A stretch of 64,000 nucleotides of DNA, taken from the NCBI GenBank assembly GCA_037179385.1, contig CM074187.1, positions 14,323,450 through 14,387,449 of the forward strand, given 5' to 3'. Every line of letters begins with the position of its first letter. The stretch's first letter is position 1. Below, one piece after another: positions 1 through 10,530 of the stretch. A program made the position numbers and the translations under genes. Source of the DNA: Holothuria scabra. Its lineage: Eukaryota; Echinodermata; Holothuroidea; Aspidochirotida; Holothuriidae. The notes under the pieces are model-generated. The model was not told the DNA's origin and searched no databases. It saw nothing but the letters and a program-made list of their open reading frames with translations.

Positions 1-16
1 CCCGGCCTCCCGCGCA
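1..16 (-). mobile_element. Fragment of tRNA-derived SINE head
   Basis: The first bases (CCCGGCCTCCCGCG) are the complement of the anticodon-stem-to-T-arm segment found in the complete SINE head at about 52670-52690. Only the edge of the element is in the window. Confidence 0.4.
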
Positions 17-164
17 TACAGCCATGCATATGATAAAACATGTACAAAATCAATGATGATGCACTTTTGGTACTACAAGTCATTTTTAGCATAAAGTAAC
101 TAAGGTTACAGTAGGTAAAAAGGTATCCAAAATTTTTGACATTTTTTTTCCCTATGCAACATGT

Positions 165-290
165 ATATTCGGTCTCGTCTCAGTCTCGGACCTTGTTGGT
201 CTCGGTCTCGAATTTTACCCCTGGTCTCGGTCTCGGTCTCGACACCCTCCGGTCTCGGTCTTGGTCTCGGTCTAGGATATGCCGGTCTCG
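165..290. repeat. GGTCTC simple repeat
   Basis: An imperfect array of GGTCTC hexamers, with about a dozen copies interrupted by short spacers, lies just beyond the last visible EGF exon of the minus-strand gene. It produces spurious ORFs rich in Ser/Arg or Ser/Leu. Confidence 0.8.
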
Positions 291-342
291 ACTACAACAC
301 TGGTGTAATGACGTGTGCGATTTACACTTTTTCCATTTTCCG

Positions 343-435
343 CGAACATCACCCCACACCCCCTGTGAAAGGGCGAACATCACCCCCACGCCCCCTGTGC
401 AAGGGCGAACATCACCCCACACCCCCTGTGAAAGG
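343..435. repeat. Three tandem copies of a 31-32-bp unit
   Basis: The unit starts CGAACATCACCCC and ends CCTGTGAAAGG. Three copies lie head to tail at 343-373, 374-405 and 406-435, with a single-base length change in the middle copy. There is no unique spacer between units. Confidence 0.85.
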
Positions 436-634
436 TTGTGTCCAAACAAAAATGGTAAGTCCGGAGTCGACCTTATTTTCCCAAACATTGTGCAGACGAA
501 CGGGGGTGAATGCGTGTTCCAGTGAATTTTGTCCAAAAATGTAGCTCATTGCATTGAAAGGGAAGTATGGCAACTTGATTTGCTTAGGATACTCATTTAT
601 AGAAGCAACCAAAATACGTTGAAGATGACATTAC

Positions 635-766
635 GTGATTCCGCCACGCAGCCAGTTGGGTCCTGTGGGTCAACTTCAAATCCAGCATTACATGAACACG
701 AAAAACTTCCGATGGAGTTTGCGCATTGCTGTTCACACGGGGTTGAGGTAATACATTCGTTGATGT
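635..766 (-). CDS. Calcium-binding EGF exon 11, last exon visible
   Basis: A 132-nt exon with acceptor CTTGTAG and a donor most simply read as GTAATG, phase 1 at both ends. The peptide begins DINECITSTPCEQQCANSIGSF and continues to CSCNAGFEVDPQDPTGC. It has six cysteines, with only three residues between the second and third, and a long last loop with Asp-Pro repeats. This is the fibrillin/fibulin-like subclass rather than the shorter TDxC class of the other exons. The change of subclass suggests it starts a different part of the protein. Further exons must lie beyond the low-coordinate end of the window. The donor position is slightly less certain than for the other exons. Confidence 0.82.
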
Positions 767-933
767 CTACAAGAAGGGAATTAATTTGAGAAAATTGTTG
801 CATTTAAATGTCCCTTGTATGCAATCAATGTACAAAGTCCCATGGATAAAGCCCAATATGAATAAATGCCTCATCATTTGTACCTGTCCTAACCGCTTGT
901 AAGCTATTTGAGTTTGATTGTAAGTGTATTTAA

Positions 934-1181
934 CCCTTTACCGTTGTTTGGGTCCTTTTGGACCCATGCGGAGAGCTCGGCTGTCACACATCTTTACTGT
1001 TTCACGCGGAGCTAACTGCGAGTAGCTACCCGAAAATTCGGCCACAACAGCAAGAGAGACAACAGTTTAAGGTCACGGGATCAATGGCCTACGCAAGCCG
1101 ATGCGGGGCGGGCTACGTCCGCTTTTCCGCCCACTCCCGAGGCGCGCAAATATGCCCCGATCGGAGCACAACGGTAAAGGG
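934..1181. mobile_element. piggyBac-like MITE, copy 1
   Basis: A 248-bp non-autonomous element with inverted ends CCCTTTACCGTTG and CAACGGTAAAGGG, flanked on both sides by TTAA (930-933 and 1182-1185). TTAA target duplication plus CCC/GGG ends is the hallmark of the piggyBac superfamily. The interior is GC-rich and closely matches the copy at 46595-47128. It has no transposase. It lies in the intron between the EGF exons at 635-766 and 2128-2250. Confidence 0.82.
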
Positions 1182-1534
1182 TTAATAATCACATAATATA
1201 AACAATATATGCAAGATGTAGAAAAGACTTTGTGGAGAACTGAAGAAGTTAATCTCTAAGAAATAAATACAACAAAAGAACAAAAGGGAGGAATAAAGGC
1301 TTAGCAAATGGGATTCACATTAAATCTTAAAATAAAATTGTTATTTAGTTTAAAATTTTTGTGGCGAGTTCCACAAGAGACAGTCCTATTACCTCCCAAG
1401 TTCCATAAACTGACCCGGGAATTTGCGAATGTCAAGACGGCGAGATATTTTTGTGTTATGAAAATTTATATAAAAATATTCACAGGAACATGTGCTATGA
1501 GTTTGAATAATATCACAGTTACACTTAAAGTATG

Positions 1535-1730
1535 CAGGGCCGTAGTCAAGGAGGTTCAAGTGAAAAAGGTCCCCCCCCCCCCCGGCGAAAAATTGCCCTC
1601 TGGAAACATTGAAGTTTGCCGTTGACTTAAAACATTTGTACCCATTTGGCCTTCCCCTCCCCTGAAATTTTTTTTCGCACCCTGGAAATGTTTTCGGCCC
1701 CCTTCTATACCATGTCTGGCTACGGACCTG
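1535..1730. mobile_element. Short hAT-like MITE
   Basis: A 196-bp element with inverted ends (CAGGGCCGTAGTCAAG and CTGGCTACGGACCTG) and a near-perfect 8-bp target duplication (AAAGTATG at 1527-1534, AGAGTATG at 1731-1738). The interior contains a long C tract. It belongs to the family with ends resembling CAGTGGCGTAGCC that recurs throughout the window. Confidence 0.72.
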
Positions 1731-2127
1731 AGAGTATGAGTCAAAATTTCGGGATAAGATGCTGTTTATATACATAACATAGCTACTTGTTTTTGAGATT
1801 ATTTAAAAACCTTAAGATTTTCAATATTTGGGGACATTGGTGTAAATTTAGAGGGGAAAAATATACATGTAGATACATTCTTGGTTATAAAAGTTTTAAA
1901 CTGCATTACACTTTTGAACATGATTGTCTAGACTCTGACTGATATTTGAAAAACAATCACTTAAACATCCCGCAAACCTTAAGTTTGAATCAATTAGTTC
2001 ACCATCGTGACCAATAAGAAAATGTAAACTAGCTTTTAAAGTTTGCCACCTCCCAGTACTTCATATGGCCAGGTTCTGTACCGATACATATTTGAGTACA
2101 CAGAGTAGTTTGTAACTTTTTACATAC

Positions 2128-2250
2128 CATTACACTCAACACCAGATCCAGTGAACCCTGTGTCGCATGTGCATGTAAAATCACCAAAGGTATTTATACA
2201 GGTGGCTTGAGTTGCACAATTGTCAGTGTCTTCTGTACATTCATCGATAT
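2128..2250 (-). CDS. Calcium-binding EGF exon 10 of the array
   Basis: A 123-nt exon, acceptor TTTTCAG, donor GTATGT, phase 1. The peptide starts [17 protein letters not shown], has six cysteines, INTFGDF in the calcium segment and DTGFTGSG in the last loop. Its donor follows the ordinary GTATGT consensus rather than the GTTNGT form used by nine of the calcium-binding exons, which may place it outside the recently expanded group. The 4.7-kb intron preceding it in the transcript contains the CACTG-ended 1.35-kb inverted-repeat element. Confidence 0.87.
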
Positions 2251-2465
2251 CTGAAAAGATTAGGAACAGATCTTGAAAATAAATGATGGCACAGGAAATT
2301 GATGAAGCTCTATGCAAATCGTTTTTGCCCCTTTGACCTTAACAATCGGACATTAATGGATACAACCAATGTTATATTCCCCATTACTGGCAGGAATTGA
2401 AACCCGAGCTCTCCGTTACGAAACTTCATCACTAGAAAAGCATTTTCTCTTAAAATACCTTCGAT

Positions 2466-2640
2466 CTGTTGAAGGCCAGTTTTACCTGTTGAAGACCAGT
2501 AACGGCTACACCTGCTGAGACATGTTCATACCTGTTGAGACTTGTTCATACCCGTTGAAACCTGTTCGTACCTGTTTGCCTGTGCCCTTTTTTAACTAAC
2601 TTTTCAACAGGTACCTGTTAATGCCTGTACAACGGGTTTT
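2466..2640. repeat. Degenerate CCTGTTGAGACC-type minisatellite
   Basis: A run of imperfect units reading approximately CCTGTTGARAC(C/T)NGTTCATAC, followed by its own partial inverse (TTTTCAACAGGTACCTGTTA). Intronic. Confidence 0.5.
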
Positions 2641-3083
2641 AAGAGGAATTTTTAACCTTGGTGCCCACTTCTATCATCATACAGAATTTACTTAAGCCGA
2701 TGCCAGGTAAACAAGTCAAAAAGATAGGCGTTAATTGAACCCGGCATGAACTTATTTATAGCATTATAAATTGTGCATGCACGAGTGTTTGTAATCAAAC
2801 ACCTGCCCGACTTTGAAACTCATTTAAAGGTAGGTTCACAGGGTTCCATAAAACGGCACTTAGTATTCATATTTGAACTAAGCCCATGTGCTTTGTTGAG
2901 CATGAATGCATGCCTTTTCCAAAGTTCTTCGACTTTCTTGAAAAGAGAAAGGGGCCCAAACCAAGCGATTACCCCCGCAGGAGAGTCAAACCAGGAATCT
3001 GAGCACATATCCTGATTTGGCCCCTGCTCGCTGTAATAATTCCGTGGTATTTGTGTGTTGTGTCGAGGTTATCCACCTCTCTA

Positions 3084-4431
3084 CACTGTTAAAAAATTTC
3101 TCTGTAAATTTACATAATTTTTATGGCAATTTTTTTTCCAACCAAATAATGTTTTTTTTTTACAGCCAGACTGTAATCATGAAAAAACATTAAGGGTTTG
3201 TTTTTTCTTTACAGTTTTTGCATGTAAATTAGTTTACAAAAGTCTACTGTAAAATCGCATTACAGAATTGTTCTGTTTTGTTTACCTTAATTTTATGTGA
3301 ATTTACAGCCTATTGTTTTCATTCCCGACGTTTTAATATTTATTTTAATATCGCTTTTTTACCTTTCATATGTTATTACGTAACATACACTTCATCATTA
3401 CGTAGATCAGGTATTTGCTTATCAACGTAATGTGTCGTTACGAAGTTGTTTTTAATCAAAACACATTGAGGATGCTTTGTTGTCATATTGTTGTCAAGTA
3501 GACTGCTATCTCTAGGAACTTTGTAATTGGAAAGTCACATTTTTTGTACAATATAATAATTGTTTTTAAAATAAATATGACAAAGAATGCAAATACATTG
3601 ATTGCAAACATTTCCAGACAAGGTAAACAATAAGTTTATCACTTCCTGATTAAAAAACGCCAAAGAAGATATTATTCAAAGCAACAGCAATCCTTTTGTT
3701 AGGAAAATGCCTACAAAATAAGCTCCACCCATTTATGCAAAATGTGATTTACGTCATAAAGTGGTAAATTTACAGACTCTTTCAAGTAAATTTGTGAAAC
3801 GTTTTTAATTTGCTCCGATCAAGTGCATGAGCGCCTGTGGCGATGAGTTGACATCAGTATACCAATTGTCAGTGCTCTGAAATTAGGGCCTTACAATTTC
3901 TTTTTACTTAAAAATGTGTTACAAAACACCAGTTGTATGATATTTATAACTAAGAACGTAATAACTAGGTATGCTTTTATAATAAATGTAAGTTAATTTT
4001 CAAATAGGGCCACAAATTTGCCAAAATTTTTTTTTTTAAACTGAAACTTCGCAGAACGATGCATGTTATATATTGAAAATTTTCTGTCTGTTTCTTATTT
4101 GTTTGTTTGGGCTTATTTTTGTTTCTTTTTCAGCTTAAAAACAAAATGAATGTTTGTTAAATGACAGTATTTTTATGTGAAATCAGAAAAAATACAAAAT
4201 ACTGTTAAAATTTCTGTAAATTTACAGAAAAAGTTTTACAAACCAGTAAAATTTGGTTAAAAAAGCAGTCAGAAATGGTTTTTCAAATAAACAGAAAATA
4301 CATGTTAAACAACCTCTTTTTATTGTAGCAATACAAAGTGTCTGTAAGGATACAGAAAATCTCTATTAAAAGTAAAATACAAAAAGTTTAAGTTAAAAAA
4401 GTCTGTAAATTTACAGAAATTTTTAACAGTG
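3084..4431. mobile_element. CACTG-ended inverted-repeat DNA element, 1.35 kb
   Basis: The left end CACTGTTAAAAAATTTC and the right end GAAATTTTTAACAGTG are inverted copies, and the identity continues into TGTAAATTTAC on both sides. The dinucleotide TA flanks each end (3082-3083 and 4432-4433). The motif CTGTAAATTTACAG and its variants recur many times inside, giving subterminal repeats. No ORF of transposase size is present. The CACTG ends suggest the CACTA/Mirage/Chapaev group, but superfamily assignment is inference. Confidence 0.72.
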
Positions 4432-6946
4432 TAAATGTTAGAAATTAAGGGGTAAAACTAGTAAATTCAACTCTGGAACGGGCTATTTACAGCTCCAGTG
4501 AGGTATGTCGTGTACCATTTTCCTGAAAAGCAGACTTCTTGAAAACCCTACACAGCTTTATCATCTCATCCGTCTTATTTTGTACACACATTGCATGTGC
4601 CGCAAACAGCCAAGGCAAGTAGTTGGGTCCGAATATCAAACTTCCCTAATATCAATGAATTCTTCAAGGCCGCGGAGCGGAGTCTTTCGTTCACCTCTTC
4701 GCTACGAAAAACCTAAAGGAGGCTGCATCCACAGAAGTGCTACGCAGGGTAGAATTCTTAATGAATGGCGTCATAGGTGAGAGGTCAAAAAGCACCCAAA
4801 CATTGGTTTGCCCATCATACGAGTATTTGGTAAATGCTTTATGAAAAAGGTGGGATAAATTGAAAAATAGTTCCTTACAATTTTAAACGGTCTAGTGTAA
4901 AGGTCGGAGTCACCTTTTTTAAAATGTTTGTTCAGACATTTCCATGTCTAAAGCTTGATTCAAACTTTTCTTAGACTTGACTCGAACATGATGACGAAAT
5001 AGTTTGTCAAATATAAATATGAGCAACTAAAGCAAAATTGACAGTGCGACTGTGGTTTTTGGTAGCGTGTCGATATCATGGATAAAGTCGCTAAATCAAC
5101 AAAAGAGTAAAACATGTTTCACTTCTAAACTTGGAGGAGAGGAATAAATACAATGTTACCATGACCATGTCGATTTTATTAGCGTATTGACGTAGTCATT
5201 GGTATTGTGAAACAATTATTAAACATAGCCATGTTTGGTTAAGTTCAGAATCATGACATTTTAGAATCAGTTGTTCTCTTCTTGATGCTGTACTTCTAAC
5301 TTCATATTATGACCAAATAAGACATGCTGAGGAAAAATTTGCCAAACAATGTTTCGCAATTTGACATAGAACAGATCACATCAAATCCACGTTTTTAGGG
5401 ATGTGATCATCAAAGAATCACAAATAGTTAATGGAGATTTTTAAAAGTTATGGTCAATGACGTTACTAATTACAACAAGGAATTGATTGAACCTGTCTGG
5501 TATATATTATATGATTACATTGACCACCACTGTTATCTACACAAAGCAACAATATGTAAACATATGATGGTTCAAGAAAAATATCACCCACATTTGAATG
5601 AGTGATCTTATGGATTCAAAGAGTATTTATCTTTGCAGCAACATCAATAGGGAAGAGGTTTAACCTTTATAACGTTGTTCAAAGGTATCCCCATATTCAG
5701 CTATCCCAGAATACCATAAGAATCCTTTCGATTAAATGCTACGGTATTGATTTAGGCAATAACAAAAAACTTGTATAAAGTCTCACTAGTTTTGTTCCTC
5801 GGAAAGTGGCACATTGCCGTCGTAAAGAGGTAAAACGTCATGTGTCTGAATATCTCTAAATGTGATAAGGATTCATAATTGTTCAAAAATACCAGTAACT
5901 GAGGCCAGCTTAATAAATGACTACATGTCAAACTGTACATCGATTAAAGAATCCGTAATAACTCCATGGTCCATATACTTTCAAAACCTGCATGGTTAGT
6001 TATAAATTCCTCTCTTCCAAGTTTACAATTGGAACATGTCTAACTTATTTGATGGTTTAATGACCTTTTCCTTCTAACAAGGTAAAAAATTTCTTCGTGA
6101 GACTTCAAAAAGGGACTATCTTTGTGGTCCTACAGTTCAGACCTGGCCAAACAAGTGCACGTTCCTGCATTTTGTCTATTGAGGTTCATGGTTTTAACGT
6201 TTGCCGTTGTGTCATTGTAGTACTTTTGGATAGCAGACTACCGTAAGCCAACGCCTTTTATTCGCATCATGGTACCTTGACGTCCTTAGTGACGTCATAT
6301 ACTTTTTCAGCTGGTTCTGTAGTACTACGTTACGATATTGAAAAAAATTATCTTAAATTTTCTGTTTATCTTCAAAAGCTAACACCCTGTTTGGAGGACT
6401 CGAACGGATGGATGACTCCTTGTTAACAGGTAAGACAATTCTTAATGTTGTTAACTGGTCTTTGTATTCCTACCCAGAAAGTGTTATCCAAAACTGAAAA
6501 GACCAAATATTTGTTATTTTTGTTTCAAATAGATTCATCTGATTTCAACTCGTAATTGAAACTTTGTTGCAAATTAACCATTAGAGTAAAAACATTTTTA
6601 CCATATTTCTTTTTAAAAAGAACCTATCCCATCTATCGTGTTTCAGAGTCTAGGGCATGCAGATATACTCAAGTCTAAAACTAGTGCACTCACACGTATA
6701 CGTAAATACATTTTCGAAGTTCGGGGTAGATATCGCAGGAATTTCACAAACCATTTGGAAAAATTGCACAATTCAGTTTCGATTCTACGGTATATCTATG
6801 CCGTATCCTTAAAAGAAGAGTATTGAAATGGTCTCGAGTTTTTTTTATAGAGAGTGGTATTACTTTCCTAATAAAAGAAAGATCGTGAAACATGCAATCG
6901 TACATTATGGAAACTCAAACTAGGTTTGAAACAATTTATAACGAAC

Positions 6947-7069
6947 CTAAACAGGTAACACCATCACCAGTAAAACCTTCGATACATTCACATGTGAAAC
7001 CACCAAAAGTATTTGTACATGTGGCTTGATTTGCACAATTGTCCGTATTTGCTGAACATTCGTCAAAAT
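6947..7069 (-). CDS. Calcium-binding EGF exon 9 of the array
   Basis: A 123-nt exon with a TGCCTAG acceptor and a GTTCGT donor, phase 1 at both ends. The peptide reads [17 protein letters not shown] at its start, has six cysteines, TNTFGGF in the calcium/aromatic segment, an unusual ECIEGF around the fifth cysteine, and TGDG in the last loop. It resembles the exon at 2128-2250 in having NTFG before the aromatic residue, and the exon at 23166-23288 in the Gly-Gly-Phe. All calcium-ligand positions are intact. It was identified from cysteine spacing, splice sites and similarity to the other copies. Confidence 0.86.
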   Translation of the reverse strand: MLTNVQQIRTIVQIKPHVQILLVVSHVNVSKVLLVMVLPV

Positions 7070-7897
7070 CTAGGCAAAAATGAGAAAAATGAATATGTTA
7101 TTTTGTTTTGAAATCGAATAATCATTTGGTTACAAATAGAGGCCATGCTGAATAGATTGCAGCTGGTAGGACTATAGAGCTGTTACTTGGAAGGAGAAAC
7201 CTCTCTTTGAATTGAGGTTTGCACTAACAAGATTACAGAGTAATCTATCCTGACAGTATTTTTGCAAGCCTTGAAACTTACGCAGGGTTTGTCGTGTGCT
7301 GTCTTATAGTGTCGGTATATGAGTTTTTCGCTACTGAAAGAGCATTATAATGCCAGTCTCGAAGAATTAAAATATTGCCTCTAGTAACGCCCGGGTACAC
7401 GGATAAGAGTGTACTACTGATAATGTATCTGAAAAAATTAATATTTAACAAGATACAATATCTGGTCATTTCGGGGGATTTCAGGACCTCTTTGAACTGA
7501 AATGACAAAAGATGGATCCCTGTCTCTATGCATAGCTCATACGTAAACATTTGCCAATTTGCATGTGACTTTGTCTTTACGAAAAAAAAACAGGTTACAG
7601 TTAACCAGCCATCTTCAGATTTGAAGCACCTGCTTTTAAATGGCTTGTGGAGTCAACTTAACTAGCAAAGCCCTCATTCGAGTGGGATAATTGTTGATAC
7701 GATGACTAGCCGTGATTGATTTTGCCTAGCAAAGGCGTAAAAGTTTTCTCAGCCGAACAGGTAGCTCATCTTGGATAATCTCCTCGTGTCTTTGTCATTG
7801 ATTAAAACTTTCAGTTCAGTCTCTTTCAAATAATAGCTCCCTGGCTATAATTGATGAATGATGTTGTAAAGACAACCTTAAAAGAGTGAGCTTGTTC

Positions 7898-8190
7898 ACA
7901 CTCTAATAAAGTGAAAAAGTGTGGATAGCACCAGTACAGTGTTGATTGGCTAAGCAAATAATAAAATTCACTCCAAAAAAGTGAAATTATTTCCAAGAGC
8001 AGAAGTTCATTTTTTAGAGAGTGCATACAATTATCACACTTTTAAAGAGTGATCACTGTCGGCACTGATTCAAAAGTGAAACTTTTGCTCTTTTGGAGTG
8101 AATTTCACTCTTCGTGATTAAGTTCCACTATTCTTAAAGTAAATTAGCACGCTAATGGAGCGAATTCACACTTTTCACTCTGTTAGGTGG
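7898..8190. mobile_element. Decayed inverted-repeat MITE with AGTGAAA motifs
   Basis: The left part (CTAATAAAGTGAAAAAGTGTG) and the right part (CACACTTTTCACTCTGTTAG) are imperfect inverted repeats. Short AGAGTGA/TCACTCT and AAGTGAAA/TTTCACTT motifs repeat in both orientations between them. No target duplication can be fixed. Confidence 0.4.
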
Positions 8191-8419
8191 GGAATAAATT
8201 CCCTCGTTTTCTTATAGAGTGTATAAAGTAGGGTCGTTACGCTGCTTACACCGAGTGTAAAAAACTTAAGGTTCCTGGATTTGACATTTAGACGGAATTT
8301 AGCAGCACGCCCCAACGAATCTGTTAGACATACGTTCGGGTAGACAAAGACGTAAAGTTAAAACACGGTTCAAGTTTTGTTTAAAACACAGTGCAATATG
8401 GTCAAGACATCTCCTTTAG

Positions 8420-8703
8420 CAGTTCCGTCGGAAGGTATTTTCGATTGGGCGAAGCTGACTCGGGCTGACTATCTAAGCGGAGCGCCACCATCGGTTGGCG
8501 CGGACCGTACGGAAAATTTTGAAAAATCGTAACCCCTCAGATAGCCGGAAATGACATTTCCCGGGCTTGTTAATAGTATCCAAGCAGTCGTTATTTTGAC
8601 CTTTCGTTGTAATAAAATGTTCACTTCAAAAAAGAAAAAAAAACTATATATGGCAAAATTATTGGGGGCTGCAGCCCCCCAGCCCCCGCTTCCGACGGCC
8701 CTG
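8420..8703 (-). mobile_element. hAT-like MITE with conserved hairpin module
   Basis: A 284-bp element with ends CAGTTCCGTCGGAAG and CTTCCGACGGCCCTG, and TTTAG directly outside both ends. On the minus strand it contains the conserved module reading GCTCCGCTTAGATAGTC after GCGCCAACCGATGG, shared with many other copies in this window. A GGGGGCTGCAGCCCCC palindrome lies near the high end. Confidence 0.62.
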
Positions 8704-9488
8704 TTTAGTCGAATGTTACGAAAGGTTGGAAATACCGTGGGCATATTCTACATCCACTAACCCTCAATGGGTGAAGGGGTCATTTTACTGGAAGGACATT
8801 ACAACCATGATGAAATGCCTTGACCAATTCTGATTATAGATAATACATCAAAATGCTCCAGACACATCACACTGGGTCAGTTTATTTTAAAGTTGTTTCT
8901 TTTTATTGCCATTGTCTTAAAAGTCATCTGGAATTCTTAGAATTCCAACAGTCTTCATGATAGGCCGAAATGAAATGTTTAAAAAAGAACGGGCAATTAA
9001 TTGTTGATTATTTTAACTATTTATTTGTTTATTCTGTCTGTGTTAATTCTAAAAATAAGTGTCATGAAACGGTTATTACTCCCCAGTTACACGAAATCGA
9101 AAGGACAATAACGTTCTTTCAAAGCTTTTCACCGAAGTCGTATGAATCTCCTAATGTTGCGCTCATGAAAGTTTTTCGACATGTAGAAGGTACTCAATCG
9201 GTAGAGTAACCTCTTATCGACCTTTTGACCTATTTTATTCTTCATATAATGAGAGGAATATATGCTAAATACATTACAACATAAAATACATTTTACGAAT
9301 ATTAACATTCATCCATCATTCATTTATTCATTTTGTTGCCTGAAGAGAAAGTAACTTTAGACATTCACAACGGTATTCTTTATTTGTATGGGCCTTAGTT
9401 TTAGCACAGATATTCTTTTAAAGAAAGTCGATACCGATCATCATATGATGTTTACTTAAAACCCGCACTTTCGGAGATTTCTACCAAC

Positions 9489-9611
9489 CTGAACACGTAA
9501 CACCATTCCCAGTAAATCCTGTATTGCAAGTACATGTAAAACTGCCTTCATTATTTTCACACGTGGCTTGATCTGAACAATCGTCAGTGTTAGCTGCACA
9601 TTCGTCAGTAT
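9489..9611 (-). CDS. Calcium-binding EGF exon 8 of the array
   Basis: A 123-nt exon, acceptor CTTACAG, donor GTTGGT, phase 1. The peptide begins [17 protein letters not shown], with six cysteines, ENNEGSF in the calcium segment and NTGFTGNG in the last loop. It is the third member of the close trio with the exons at 14272-14394 and 15416-15538, from which it is separated by a 4.7-kb intron. Thr at the second position is a conservative deviation from the usual Ile/Val and does not remove a calcium ligand. Confidence 0.87.
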
Positions 9612-10413
9612 CTGTAAGGTAATGAACGAAACAGAGTCAAAATCAATTGTACAGAAGTACCTCGTGAATCACCCATTTACACAAAATTAGAAAAATATAT
9701 GATTGGTGAATGGAATAAGCAATGAGCGGTTCAAGATTTATGAGAAATTCCTCCTTTTGTTCTGGATCGGAAATTACTGTTATGGATAGAATGTGTAAGG
9801 AGAGATTAAAAATACCTGAAAAATTGAACTAACGATCATAACATTTACACGTGTTTCAATTCCATGTATTTGTTCAAGAGAAGGCATGACAGCTGATCAG
9901 ATCCAAAACAAAGACACAACAATTGTGTCCTGATAATTTTCTAGCATTGTGATTTCTGTAGGGACCTAGTTGATGGTGTAAAGACGAAGTAGTACACATT
10001 TTGTAAGTACTACGGATTGGAAGGGCAATGAGTGTCGTTACAAGTCTTACAAACGCTAGTTTAACGTTTTCAGATCGTCCTGATTCATGGGAATATAGGC
10101 GCATGTTCTTAACGGTTGTGATATGCCTGGTCATATCTTTGGAATGCATTTTGCCATTTTTCATGTAGTCATGGCAACCATATTTAAAGAAGGAATGGAA
10201 GAGAGATAAGCAGTACTGTCCTTTAGATGAAGTTTCTCATTTAACTTGAAAGTCTGGCCAAATACAATTGTAAGTGTTGATGACGCCAAGAGAGAATTTG
10301 AGACACTGTGTTTAGCAATATGAGGTTTGATTTTGAATTTGATCTCCACCGTGAATAACAATGCATGACTAGTTTGCAAGTGGTTGCATCATTTTCATGC
10401 CTATGGTCATGAG

Positions 10414-10530
10414 GCTAGAATTCAATAGATTGATTTGGCCATCAGGCGACATAAGACGTCTATATATTTGACCCGAGAAAATGGCCTTTTCCCGGGGAAT
10501 TTTGGCTAAACGACCCTATTGAATTCTAGC
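10414..10530. mobile_element. 117-bp inverted-repeat MITE
   Basis: GCTAGAATTCAATAG at 10414-10428 and its exact inverse at 10516-10530 bracket an 87-bp interior. No clear target duplication was seen, so the superfamily is unknown. Confidence 0.55.

Larger units (their letters stand above)
2251..6946. other. Intron with transposon-derived sequence
   Basis: Intron between EGF exons 10 and 9. Besides the minisatellite at 2466-2640 and the CACTG-ended element at 3084-4431, nothing coding is recognised. The ORFs at 4505-4780 and 6638-6826 lack domains, homologous neighbours or splice context. The stretch 4800-6940 is AT-rich without visible repeats. Confidence 0.6.
7070..9488. other. Intron with two MITE remnants
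   Basis: Intron between EGF exons 9 and 8. It contains a decayed AGTGAAA/TTTCACT-rich inverted-repeat element around 7898-8190 and the hAT-like MITE at 8420-8703. The remainder shows no coding signal. Confidence 0.6.

Noticed and set aside
343..435. Direct repeats that could suggest a CRISPR array
   Set aside because: Three contiguous units without unique spacers in a eukaryotic intron-rich locus; an ordinary tandem repeat.
8469..8744. Minus-strand ORF ending in RSAPTDGGAPLR, and similar peptides near 30430
   Set aside because: The peptide is a translation of the recurring hAT-like module. It appears in different frames and orientations, so it is not a protein family.
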